Shown in pieces: positions 54,573 to 62,726 of a DNA stretch of 64,000 bases. Source of the DNA: Natronococcus sp. AD-5. Lineage in GTDB: Archaea > Halobacteriota > Halobacteria > Halobacteriales > Natrialbaceae. Position 1 is the stretch's first letter. The number at the start of each line of letters is the position of its first letter. The notes under the pieces are model-generated. The model searched no databases. It was given only the letters and a program-made list of their open reading frames with translations, and was not told the origin of the DNA. The stretch spans positions 124,001 to 188,000 of the forward strand of contig NZ_CP132294.1 in NCBI RefSeq assembly GCF_030734285.1, read 5' to 3'. The position numbers were made by a program, and so were the translations under genes.

Positions 54573-56009
54573 TCAATCGTCGCCCGTCCCCTCGAGGGAC
54601 TCCGTTTCTCGCTCTTCGAGTTCCGAACGGACGCTCGAGTCGTGCGTACCGACAGGCGGCAGGTTCACCTCGGCTGCGAGCGAGGCCTCGAGGTCCGTTT
54701 CCGTCTCGAGACGGCGCATCTCGCCCGCCTCCCTGGCGTCCTGGTCGATCCGCATCGAGCAGAACTCGACGCCGCACATCGAGCAGAACCGCGCTTCCTT
54801 GTAGTTGTCCCCGGGTAGCGTCTGATCGTGGTACGACCGGGCGCGGTCGGGATCGAGCGCGAGTCGGAACTGCTCGCGCCAGTCGAACTCGTAGCGGGCC
54901 TCGGAGAGGGCGTCGTCCCAGTCTCGAGCGCCCGGCAGGTCGTTCGCCACGTCGCCGGCGTGGGCCGCGATCCGGTAGGCCGCGAGCCCCTCCCTGACGT
55001 CTTCTCGATCGGGGAGGCCGAGGTGCTCCTTGGGGGTCACGTAGCAGAGCATCGCCGCGCCGGCCCGCGCGGCCATCGCGGCCCCGATCGCGCTCGTGAT
55101 GTGGTCGTAACCGGGCGCGACGTCGGTCACCAGCGGCCCGAGCACGTAGAACGGCGCGCCGTCGCAGACCCCCTGCTGGCGCTCGACGTTCTCGGCGACC
55201 CTGTCCATCGGAACGTGACCGGGTCCTTCAACCATCACCTGCACGCCGTGGTCCCGGGCGACGGCGGTCAGCTCGCCTAGCGCGTCGAGTTCGGCGTACT
55301 GCGCCTCGTCGCAGGCGTCCGCCAGACAGCCGGGTCGCAGGCTGTCTCCGAGGCTGAACGTAACGTCGTGTTCGGCGAAGATTTCGCAGATTTCGTCGAA
55401 GACCTGGAACAGCGGATTCTGCTCGCCGCGCTCTTCCATCCACTTCGCCATGATCGAGCCGCCGCGCGAGACGATCCCCGTCTTCCGGCCGTCGGTCAGC
55501 GGGAGGTGTTCCGCGAGGATGCCGGCGTGGATCGTCATGTAGTCGACGCCCTGCTCGGCCTGCTTCTCGACGACCTCGAGCAGCAACTCCGTCGTGATCT
55601 CCTCGGGACTGCCGGCCCGCTTGACCGCCTCGTAGAGGGGAACCGTTCCGATCGGCACGGGCGAGTACTCGACGTGGGTCTCCCGGATCTCGTCTAAGTT
55701 ACTCCCCGTCCCGAGGTCCATCACCGTGTCCGCGCCGTAGTGGACCGCCGCGTGGAGCTTCTCGAGTTCCGTCTCGAGGTCGCTCGTCTCGTCGCTGTTG
55801 CCGATGTTGGCGTTGACCTTGGTCGCGAACTCGCGGCCGATGATCATGGGGTCGAGCGCGTCGTGGTTGACGTTCGCCGGGACGACGGCCCGGCCCTCGG
55901 CGACCCGCTCCCGGACGAATTCGGGATCGCGGTTCTCTCGCTCGGCGACGCGCTTCATCTCGGGCGTGACGATTCCCTCGCGGGCGGCCTGCAGCTGCGT
56001 TCGCACCAT
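54573..56009 (-). CDS. thiC: Phosphomethylpyrimidine synthase
   Basis: The 478-residue protein is full length for ThiC. It has [25 protein letters not shown]-type N-terminal motifs (seen as [16 protein letters not shown]), [28 protein letters not shown]-like segments, EGPGHVPMD and the C-terminal Fe-S ligands C409-x2-C412-x4-C417 (CSMCGVEFC). It is a radical SAM enzyme that converts aminoimidazole ribotide to the HMP pyrimidine of thiamine. It appears leaderless: TATA-like TTTTATTA is about 26 bp upstream. Two copies of a 10-bp repeat sit between TATA and start (see 56012-56034). Confidence 0.95.
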   Translation of the reverse strand: MVRTQLQAAREGIVTPEMKRVAERENRDPEFVRERVAEGRAVVPANVNHDALDPMIIGREFATKVNANIGNSDETSDLETELEKLHAAVHYGADTVMDLGTGSNLDEIRETHVEYSPVPIGTVPLYEAVKRAGSPEEITTELLLEVVEKQAEQGVDYMTIHAGILAEHLPLTDGRKTGIVSRGGSIMAKWMEERGEQNPLFQVFDEICEIFAEHDVTFSLGDSLRPGCLADACDEAQYAELDALGELTAVARDHGVQVMVEGPGHVPMDRVAENVERQQGVCDGAPFYVLGPLVTDVAPGYDHITSAIGAAMAARAGAAMLCYVTPKEHLGLPDREDVREGLAAYRIAAHAGDVANDLPGARDWDDALSEARYEFDWREQFRLALDPDRARSYHDQTLPGDNYKEARFCSMCGVEFCSMRIDQDAREAGEMRRLETETDLEASLAAEVNLPPVGTHDSSVRSELEERETESLEGTGDD

Positions 56010-56011
56010 TG

Positions 56012-56034
56012 ACCACTAGGTGATACCACTAGGT
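56012..56034 (-). promoter_or_regulatory. thiC operator candidate: twin ACCTAGTGGT repeat
   Basis: On the minus strand ACCTAGTGGT occurs twice (56034-56025 and 56021-56012), separated by 3 bases. The repeats fill the space between the TATA box (about 56034-56041) and the thiC ATG (56009). Binding here would block transcription. Archaeal thiamine genes are known to be controlled by ThiR-type repressors, so ThiR is the likely partner by context. No TPP riboswitch fits, because there is no leader. Confidence 0.6.
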
Positions 56035-56119
56035 AATAAAACTCGGGCTTGCCCTCCCGGAGACCTCGATCGAATCGAAAGAAACTGCGTTCGCGACCTG
56101 TGTCGCCGAAACCGGGTCG

Positions 56120-57448
56120 CTACTCGACTCTGCCGCCGGCGATCGTGACGCCGACCGTATCGCTCGAATCGTCGGGGACGTCGACGGCGGCGTCGACCGC
56201 GTGCCGAAGTTCGTCCCGAGCCTCGTCTTCGTCGCCCTCGAGATCGACGGTCCGACGCTCGCCCGCGATCTCGAGCCAGTAGCTGCCGGGTTCGCTCGCC
56301 GCGACGACGACCGTCGCCGCCACCCGTGTTCCCGGGCGGAGCCGGTCTTCGAACGTGATCGACTCGAGGTCGAGCGTCGCGCCCTCGAGATCGACCTCGA
56401 GCGATTCCTCGAACGTCGTCGTGTAGACGGGCGCGTCCCGTTCGTCGCCACCGTCGTTACCCTCGTCCTCGTCCGGTTCCGCGGCGAGAATTTCGACGCC
56501 GAGGTCCCGCTCGACGTTGCCGATCCGGTTGCAGATCGTCTGCTCGGCCGACCCGGCGAACAACAGCCCGACGAGTTCGCCGTCCTCGAGGAAGACGGGC
56601 GAGCCGCTGTCGCCGCCCTCGGACATGTGGCCGGCGATCAGCTGATCGCGAAGGGTGACGCTGCCGTGCTCGCCGCCGAACTCGACGGTGACGCTCGCGC
56701 TCGTCGCCTCGATCGACGCGCTCGTGACGCCGGTCGTCCGACCCGTCTTGGTGACCGTCTCCCCTCGAAGTTCGTCGTAGCCGTCCCGACGGACGTCGGT
56801 CGGCCAGCCCTCCTCGAGGCCGTAGTAGCTCGCGGACTCCCGGTCGCGCTCGACCGATCGGGCGGCGACGTCGACGCGGACGCCGTCGGCGATCGGGACG
56901 TAGCCGACGAGTTCGCCGACCTCGTCGTCGCGGTCGCCGCCGTCGTGCGGCGACGGCTGCAGGATCGGCTCGCCGAAGTCGGCTTCGTTCGAGCGGGCGT
57001 AGACGTGGTTGTTCGACAGTCGGACGAAGTCGCCGAGGTCGACGGCGTCGCTCCAGACCGCCTCGGTCGCGTCGCCGGTCTCGGTCGCGATTCGGGCGGG
57101 ATAGGGGCCGCCCGTTCCCGCCGTCGAGTTCGCGTTGATCTCGCTCACGCCGGCCGGGACCGGGCGGTGGCGGTCGTCGCGATCCTCGACCGCTTCGGGA
57201 GCCGGCTCGAGAATCGACAGCGGCTCGTATCCGTTCCGGTCCTCGTCGTAGCCGGCGTCGACGACGTCGACGGTCGTGTCGACGGCCGTCTCGTGAACGC
57301 GCTTTTCGACGTCGTCCTCGTCGTCGAGCGTCTCGGGCGGCAGCTTCCGGGAGACGAAGACCCGAACCTTGTCCTCGCGCTCGTCGTAGTCGACGCCGAT
57401 CACGTTCCGGCACTCGAGGAGATACTCGAAATCTTGCGTCGTGGGCAT
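56120..57448 (-). CDS. Trypsin-like serine protease (chymotrypsin fold), no signal peptide
   Basis: The 442-residue protein begins MPTTQDFEYLLECRNVIG without signal or membrane helix. The catalytic triad is readable: H148 (RLSNNHVYAR), D193 (VRVDVAA) and S281 (GGDSGSPVF). The N-terminal 95 residues recall a small alpha/beta subdomain seen in Nal1-like proteases. The last 115 residues (after an acidic linker near 315-330) look like a beta-rich C-terminal domain. It is probably an intracellular protease, or it leaves the cell by an unknown route. It is divergent from the phosphoribosyltransferase. Confidence 0.83.
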   Translation of the reverse strand: MPTTQDFEYLLECRNVIGVDYDEREDKVRVFVSRKLPPETLDDEDDVEKRVHETAVDTTVDVVDAGYDEDRNGYEPLSILEPAPEAVEDRDDRHRPVPAGVSEINANSTAGTGGPYPARIATETGDATEAVWSDAVDLGDFVRLSNNHVYARSNEADFGEPILQPSPHDGGDRDDEVGELVGYVPIADGVRVDVAARSVERDRESASYYGLEEGWPTDVRRDGYDELRGETVTKTGRTTGVTSASIEATSASVTVEFGGEHGSVTLRDQLIAGHMSEGGDSGSPVFLEDGELVGLLFAGSAEQTICNRIGNVERDLGVEILAAEPDEDEGNDGGDERDAPVYTTTFEESLEVDLEGATLDLESITFEDRLRPGTRVAATVVVAASEPGSYWLEIAGERRTVDLEGDEDEARDELRHAVDAAVDVPDDSSDTVGVTIAGGRVE

Positions 57449-57580
57449 AATTTGAAGTCACTACCTGTTCGTACCGAAGGGGCTTAGGTGTGCGGGTCAG
57501 TATCACACGCCGAAACCGAGGGCTCGTTTCAGCCCACTTATGGGGGTCGGGCTACTCCGTCTCGAGTAGGTGGCCACCAG

Positions 57581-58276
57581 ATGTCCGACCTACCGGACGA
57601 TTTCGACTGTACGATAACGAACTGGGACTACATCTACAGCCTCTGTCGCGACGTCAGCGACGAGGTGCGTCGGGACGACTTCGAACCCGACGTCATCGTC
57701 GCGCTCGCCCGCGGCGGCTGGTTCGCGGGCCGCTGTATCTGCGACTTCCTGGGGCTCGACGACCTGACGAGCCTGAAGATGGAACACTACGTCGGCACGG
57801 CCGAGAAAACCGGCGAGCCGACCGTTCGCTACCCCATGCCGGAAGGGAGCGTCGAGGACAAGGACGTCCTCATCATCGACGACATCGCCGACACGGGCGG
57901 CTCGATCGAGCGCGCCTACGAGTACGTCGACGACCGCAACGCCGGGGAGGTTCGCACCGCGACCCTCCAGTTGCTCCAGACCAGCGAGTACGATCCCGAC
58001 TACGTCGGCGAGCGACTCGAGGAGTGGACCTGGGTCGTCTACCCGTGGAACTTCATCGAGGACATGGTCGACCTGATCTCCGGCGCGATGGAGCGGGCAG
58101 ATCAGGAGGAGTTCGCGACCGACGATATCCGTCACTACCTCTCGGAGTACCACGGCATCGAGCGCATGGAGATGGAGATCGCCCAGCCCGACCGCCTCCG
58201 GGAGGTGCTCACGGAGATGGAGCGCCGCGAGGTCCTCGAGATGGTCGAACACGGCGAGTGGGCGCTGGTCGAGTGA
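57581..58276 (+). CDS. Purine phosphoribosyltransferase-type protein
   Basis: ATG 57581 gives 231 residues (MSDLPDDFDCTITNWDYIY). The PRPP loop VLIIDDIADTGGSI is at residues 96-109, with the hood/flexible region VALARGGWFAGR (about 40-51). The C-terminal about 80 residues are an added helical domain (EFATDDIRHYLSEYHGIER). It likely salvages hypoxanthine, guanine or xanthine, but a regulatory role is possible for haloarchaeal paralogues. It precedes the HD hydrolase by 6 bp on the same strand, and MTA phosphorylase, another purine-salvage gene, is 2.3 kb on. Confidence 0.85.
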   Translation: MSDLPDDFDCTITNWDYIYSLCRDVSDEVRRDDFEPDVIVALARGGWFAGRCICDFLGLDDLTSLKMEHYVGTAEKTGEPTVRYPMPEGSVEDKDVLIIDDIADTGGSIERAYEYVDDRNAGEVRTATLQLLQTSEYDPDYVGERLEEWTWVVYPWNFIEDMVDLISGAMERADQEEFATDDIRHYLSEYHGIERMEMEIAQPDRLREVLTEMERREVLEMVEHGEWALVE

Positions 58277-58282
58277 TCGACG

Positions 58283-58942
58283 ATGAACGACGGCTCCGAT
58301 ACCGACGCGGAGTCGAACGGTAATTCCGATCGCGGACGCGACGTCGAGGCGGTACTTCGGGCGTTCGCGCTCAAAGACGAAGGACGAACCGGGTGGCAAC
58401 TCCGCGGCGTCGACGATTCCGAATCGGTCGCCGACCACACGTGGGGCGTGAGTCTGCTGTGTCTGTTCTACGCACCTCTCGCGGGCGTCGACCGCGACCG
58501 TGCGCTTCGAATGGCGGTGCTCCACGATCTCGCGGAAGCCGAAACGGGCGACTTCCCGACTCGGGCCGACACGACGGTCGAGACGATCGACCCGGCAGAG
58601 AAGGAGCGCCTCGAGCGAACGGCCATCGCGGAACTGCTCGAGCCGTTCGACGACGGCGAGCTTCGCGCGCTGTGGGACGCGTACGAACGCCGCGAGGACG
58701 AGACGGCGCGCTTCGTCAAGGATATGGATCTCGTCGATATGTGCCTGCAGGCCGTTCGGTACGAACGCGAGCGACGGTACGATCCGACCGACGATCCGGA
58801 CGACCGCTTCTCCGAGTACGATCACCTCGACGAGTTTTTCGCGACGGCCGAGCCTCGCATTCGTACCGACGTGGGTCGAGAACTGTTCGAAAGCGCGCGC
58901 GAGCGGTACGAAGCCGCGAAACGGTCCGCCGAGGGGACCTGA
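58283..58942 (+). CDS. HD-domain hydrolase, YfbR/HDDC2 type
   Basis: The 219-residue protein has an acidic N-terminal tail, then the HD motif set: SVADHTWGVSLLC (H about 53), MAVLHDLAEAETGDFP (HD about 80-81, E84) and FVKDMDLVDMCLQA (D about 147). The family includes 5'-deoxynucleotidases such as YfbR, which act on dNMPs. Six bases separate it from the phosphoribosyltransferase, so both probably share a transcript and work on nucleotides. It is convergent with the MATE gene (ends touching at 58942/58943). Confidence 0.88.
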   Translation: MNDGSDTDAESNGNSDRGRDVEAVLRAFALKDEGRTGWQLRGVDDSESVADHTWGVSLLCLFYAPLAGVDRDRALRMAVLHDLAEAETGDFPTRADTTVETIDPAEKERLERTAIAELLEPFDDGELRALWDAYERREDETARFVKDMDLVDMCLQAVRYERERRYDPTDDPDDRFSEYDHLDEFFATAEPRIRTDVGRELFESARERYEAAKRSAEGT

Positions 58943-60469
58943 TTACTCGGCCGGCGTTGCGGTCGTCGAATCGGGTTCGTCCTCCTCTTCCTCCCGAGAC
59001 CGCTCGCCGCCGTCCTCGTCCACGATCGCCTCCTTCCAGGTGCCGCGGGTGAACCACGCGATCGCCGCGAGCGCGCCGACGACGTCGCCGGCGACGACGC
59101 CGATCCAGATGCCCGTCGTCCCCCAGCCGGCGACGAAGATGAGGTAGTAGCTCACGGGAACGCGCGCGATCCAGAGGGTGACCACCGAGAAGACCAGCGC
59201 GGTCTTCGTGTTCCCCGCGCCGCGGAACGCCCCGAGGATCACCTGCAGCACGCCCATGAAGACGAACATGATCGCGGCGACCTGCAGGTAGGTGGTCCCG
59301 TAGGCGAGCGTCTCCGCTCGCCCCTCCACGTCGGCCGTGAGGAACACGCCGACGATCGATTCCGGGATCAGGAACGCGACCGCGCCCGCCGCGAGCATGA
59401 TTCCGGCGATCGCGCTCGAGGCGAGCCACGTCGCCTTCTCGGCGCGGCCCGGTCTGTCGGCGCCGAGGTTCTGGCCGACGATCGTGTCGGTCGCCTGTCC
59501 CATCCCCATCGCGGGGAGAAACGCCAGCGAGATGAGCCGATTGCCCAGGCCGTAGGCCGCGACGACCGCGGGCGGGAACGTCGCGACCATCGCCGTCATC
59601 GCGATCATCGCGAGCGAACTCATCGACTGCTCCGCCGCCGTCGGCACGCCCAGCCGGGTGATCTTCGAGACGTACTCGAGGCGCGGAACGAGGTGGTCGG
59701 CCTCGATGTCGGGACCGACGTCCGTGTAGAACAGGACGTAGAACCCGATCCCGGTGGCGATCGCCCGCGAGACGACCGTCGCGACCGCGGCGCCCTGGAT
59801 CTCGAGGCGAGGGAGCGGTCCGACGCCGAAGATCAACAGCGGATCGATCGCGAGGTTGACCACGACGCTGACGAGCATCACGCGCATCGGAGCGTGGGTG
59901 TTACCGTAGCCGCGCATCAGCGAGACGAAGATGAAGAAGCCGAACAGGAACGGCATCCCGAGGAAGAACACCCGCATGTAGTCGCCCGCGAGCGGGACGA
60001 TCTGGGCCTGCGTCTCGGGGTCGGCGGGTAACAGCGCGAGCATCGGATCGGTCAGGAAGTAGCCCGCGACGCCGAGGACGACCGCGACGCTCGAGATGAA
60101 CGAGAGCGTCTGCCCGGCGATCAGCCCGCCCTCGCCGCTCTCGGCCCCGGTGTGTTGAGCGACGAGAATCGCCCCCGCGGCGGTGAAGCCGCCGCCGATC
60201 GAGATCAGAAAGAAGATCAGCGGAAACGCCAAGCTGAGCGCGCCGACGGCGTCGGGCGAGAGCGCGCCGAGCCAGAACGTATCGCCGACGTTGTAAGCAA
60301 CCTGTAGCAGCTGGATGACGACCAGCGGCCAGGCGAGCCGGAACATCGGACGCACGAGCTCGCCGTCGGTGAGGTCGCCCGTCTCGTCCGCGCCCTCCGA
60401 ACCTCCGGAGCTCGCCGCGTCGCTCGTCGCCACGGCTCCGTCTTCGTCGACATCCGGCTCGGAGGGCAT
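58943..60469 (-). CDS. MATE family efflux transporter
   Basis: ATG 60469 gives 508 residues, with acidic tails at both ends and twelve membrane helices between. Typical MATE features are LVVIQLLQVAYNVGDTFWLG in helix 1, the inner repeat symmetry (ALFGTGI-like RGAGNTKTAL and RGYGNTHAPM) and GQNLGADRP. It would export drugs or metabolites in exchange for H+ or Na+; the substrate is unknown. The frame extends to 61054 only antisense to the MTA phosphorylase gene. Confidence 0.92.
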   Translation of the reverse strand: MPSEPDVDEDGAVATSDAASSGGSEGADETGDLTDGELVRPMFRLAWPLVVIQLLQVAYNVGDTFWLGALSPDAVGALSLAFPLIFFLISIGGGFTAAGAILVAQHTGAESGEGGLIAGQTLSFISSVAVVLGVAGYFLTDPMLALLPADPETQAQIVPLAGDYMRVFFLGMPFLFGFFIFVSLMRGYGNTHAPMRVMLVSVVVNLAIDPLLIFGVGPLPRLEIQGAAVATVVSRAIATGIGFYVLFYTDVGPDIEADHLVPRLEYVSKITRLGVPTAAEQSMSSLAMIAMTAMVATFPPAVVAAYGLGNRLISLAFLPAMGMGQATDTIVGQNLGADRPGRAEKATWLASSAIAGIMLAAGAVAFLIPESIVGVFLTADVEGRAETLAYGTTYLQVAAIMFVFMGVLQVILGAFRGAGNTKTALVFSVVTLWIARVPVSYYLIFVAGWGTTGIWIGVVAGDVVGALAAIAWFTRGTWKEAIVDEDGGERSREEEEDEPDSTTATPAE

Positions 60470-60643
60470 TACGGACCGAAATAGCACCCGACCTACTTGA
60501 ACACTCGTGGAGGATGATATCACGGCACGGGATGGCATATCCGTTCGGATATAATCCGACGGTCCGGTCGAAGCCGACTGCACCGAACCCGAGTCGGCAT
60601 CGAACCCGTATCGTTTACGTCCCCGCCCGCGCGACGTGCGTGC

Positions 60644-61546
60644 ATGACCATCGGTGTCATCGGCGGCAGCGGTATCTACGAGGCGCTGCCGCTCGAGAAC
60701 GTTTCGACGGAGTCGGTTTCGACGCCCTACGGCGAACCCAGCGAAGACGTCACCCGCGGCGAACTGGCGGGGCGAGAGGTCGCGTTCCTCCCGCGACACG
60801 GCGGGGATCACCAGCACACGCCGACGGGTGCGGGCTATCGGGCGAACATCTACGCGCTGAAGTCCGTCGGGGTCGATCGCGTGATCGCGACCAACGCCGT
60901 CGGCAGTCTCCGCGAGGAACTGCCCCCGCGGACGCTCGTAGTTCCGGACCAGATCTACGACCGGACGAAACACCGCACGCCGACGTTCTTCGGCGACGGG
61001 ATGGTCGTCCACATGAGCTTCGCCGAACCGTACTGTCCCGAGATGGTCGACCACCTCGCGGAATCGGCGCGCGAGGTGCTACGCACCTCGGATACCGCAA
61101 GCGGTGAAACCGCGAGCCGCGAGGCGACCGACGCCGACGTCTCGGAGGGCGGCACCTACGTCTGCATCGAAGGCCCGCAGTACTCGACGAAAGCCGAGAG
61201 CGAGTTCTACCGCGAGCAGGGATGGGACGTCGTCGGAATGACGACCATCCCGGAAGCGAAACTCGCCCGCGAGGCCGAACTGAGCTACGCGACCGTCGCC
61301 GGCGTCACCGACTACGACGTCTGGAAGGACGACAGCGAGGTGAGCTTAGCGGAGGTGCTCGAGAACGCCGACGCCAACCAGGAGTCGATCAACGCGGTCA
61401 TCGAACGCGCGATTCGAACGATGCCGGAGGACTTCGAGAGCGAGGCCTGGAGCGCGCTCGAGGGAACGATCAACACGCCGACCGATGCGATTCCGGCGGA
61501 GACCCGCGAACGAGTCGACCTGCTGGCCGGCGAGTACCTCGACTAG
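60644..61546 (+). CDS. S-methyl-5'-thioadenosine phosphorylase with extra loop
   Basis: The 300-residue PNP-family enzyme begins MTIGVIGGSGIYEALPLE. It has FLPRHGGDHQHTP (phosphate site), NAVGSLREEL, IEGPQYSTKAE and VVGMTTIPEAKLAREAEL. It splits MTA, or a related purine nucleoside, to adenine and the ribose-1-phosphate derivative, recycling methionine and purine. Between HLAESARE and EGGTYVCIEGPQ it carries about 20 extra residues (VLRTSDTASGETASREATDA) encoded by palindromic DNA. No partner lies in the same operon. Confidence 0.9.
   Translation: MTIGVIGGSGIYEALPLENVSTESVSTPYGEPSEDVTRGELAGREVAFLPRHGGDHQHTPTGAGYRANIYALKSVGVDRVIATNAVGSLREELPPRTLVVPDQIYDRTKHRTPTFFGDGMVVHMSFAEPYCPEMVDHLAESAREVLRTSDTASGETASREATDADVSEGGTYVCIEGPQYSTKAESEFYREQGWDVVGMTTIPEAKLAREAELSYATVAGVTDYDVWKDDSEVSLAEVLENADANQESINAVIERAIRTMPEDFESEAWSALEGTINTPTDAIPAETRERVDLLAGEYLD
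61094..61113. repeat. Palindromes inside the MTA phosphorylase insertion
   Basis: ACCGC-AA-GCGGT (61094-61105) shares its right arm with GCGGT-GAA-ACCGC (61101-61113), so one arm can pair with either neighbour. They lie in the codons of the extra loop. Confidence 0.75.
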
Positions 61547-62020
61547 CGCTGCAGCAATACCGTACCGCGTCGGCGCCCGTCGTCGCGTCGTTTGCGTTCG
61601 AAAACGGTTTGATAATCGAAAATCCGTGCGTTATCGTCCGGCTATCGACGGCGTACCGATCGCCTAGCGAGTTTTGTATCCGTTCACTACGAATCGGATT
61701 TCGGCAACGGGACCGTTCGAACCCGTTATGGACGACCTACGCTAGTGTAGCGAATCGCTACCATACCAAATATCGTTGGAACAATCCATATGGTACTTTC
61801 CTCCGTTCTTTCGAGTACGAAACATTCGGTCCCGCACAAACGCACCATCCTCTCGAGTGTTAAAGGGGCGCCCCGATGGCACTCGCTCAATGTGTGACGA
61901 TCGTGTAGTTTTACGCTCATAGACTCCGCGATAGTTTACTATACTTCTCTATAAGTTAAGAAAATCAAATTATCAAGGAAAGTTTTATGTATCTACGGAT
62001 GTCATTGTCGAGTGCAGAGT
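61547..62020. other. AT-rich gap of about 470 bases with nested dyads
   Basis: I see no convincing gene. A 64-codon frame on the minus strand (61726-61920) has no coding character. Dyads are dense near 61740-61795: CGCTA-GTG-TAGCG (61740-61752), TAGCGA-A-TCGCTA (61748-61760) and TACCAT...ATGGTA (61759-61764/61790-61795). The region 61930-62000 is strongly A/T-rich and ends in the TATA box TTTTATGTAT (61983-61992) for the next gene. Confidence 0.6.
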
Positions 62021-62635
62021 ATGACCCTCAAAACTGACCGTTCAGCCCACTCATCGGACGACCCTGCCCCCCAAGCGGAGTCCGACGAGGCGCCGAAACT
62101 CTCCAGCGACGACATCTTCCACATTCTCCAGACGAATCGCCGACGGGATGCGATCCGGTTCCTCCTCGACCAGGACGGCCCCGTCAAAATGCGCGACGTC
62201 GCCGAGTACGTCGCCGCCCGGGAGAACGACACGACCGTCGCGGAGCTGACCTCGACGGAGCGACAGCGCGTCTACATCCCGCTGTACCAGTCGCACCTCC
62301 CAAAACTCGACGAAGAAGGAATCATCGAGTACAACCAGTCGCGCGGAATCGTCCGTCCGACGGACCAGCTGTACGTCTTCGAACCCTACATCAAGGCGAC
62401 CGAGAACGGCGCGTCGAGTCTCGAAGACCGGGCGTCCGGCGGCCGCGCGATCAAGGAGTACTACGTCACCGCGGTCGCCGCAAGCGCCAGCCTGCTGCTC
62501 GCGTCCGTGGCTGGCATCCTCACGATCCCCGGACTGGTCCTCGGAGCGATCATCACCGCGCTCTTCGCACTGATCACGCTCGTCACGAATCTGTCGCAGT
62601 TCGTCGACTCCGCCGCCAGCCTGACCCCGAGATAA
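62021..62635 (+). CDS. DUF7344 winged-helix membrane protein
   Basis: ATG 62021 (a GTG at 62012 is also in frame) gives 204 residues. After an acidic tail comes the DUF7344 helix-turn-helix domain (about 30-115: DDIFHILQTNRRRDAIRFLL ... LYQSHLPKLDEEGIIEYN), then a linker and two C-terminal membrane helices (about 147-190). Such membrane-tethered DNA-binding proteins are numerous in haloarchaea and are thought to act as regulators. The TATA box at 61983-61992 predicts a nearly leaderless transcript. Targets unknown. Confidence 0.82.
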   Translation: MTLKTDRSAHSSDDPAPQAESDEAPKLSSDDIFHILQTNRRRDAIRFLLDQDGPVKMRDVAEYVAARENDTTVAELTSTERQRVYIPLYQSHLPKLDEEGIIEYNQSRGIVRPTDQLYVFEPYIKATENGASSLEDRASGGRAIKEYYVTAVAASASLLLASVAGILTIPGLVLGAIITALFALITLVTNLSQFVDSAASLTPR

Positions 62636-62726
62636 CCGATTCGTGTCGACGGAGCCGAGCCAGCCCGGCATCTTGTCCCCGCCCTCGAATCGAAGACGAG
62701 AGTCCGTTCTCCGCCCCGGCGCGACG

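Noticed and set aside
61726-61920. 64-codon minus-strand frame in the AT-rich gap
   Set aside because: The composition is unlike haloarchaeal proteins (many Arg, Cys, Ile, Thr), it has no promoter and it overlaps dyad-rich DNA.
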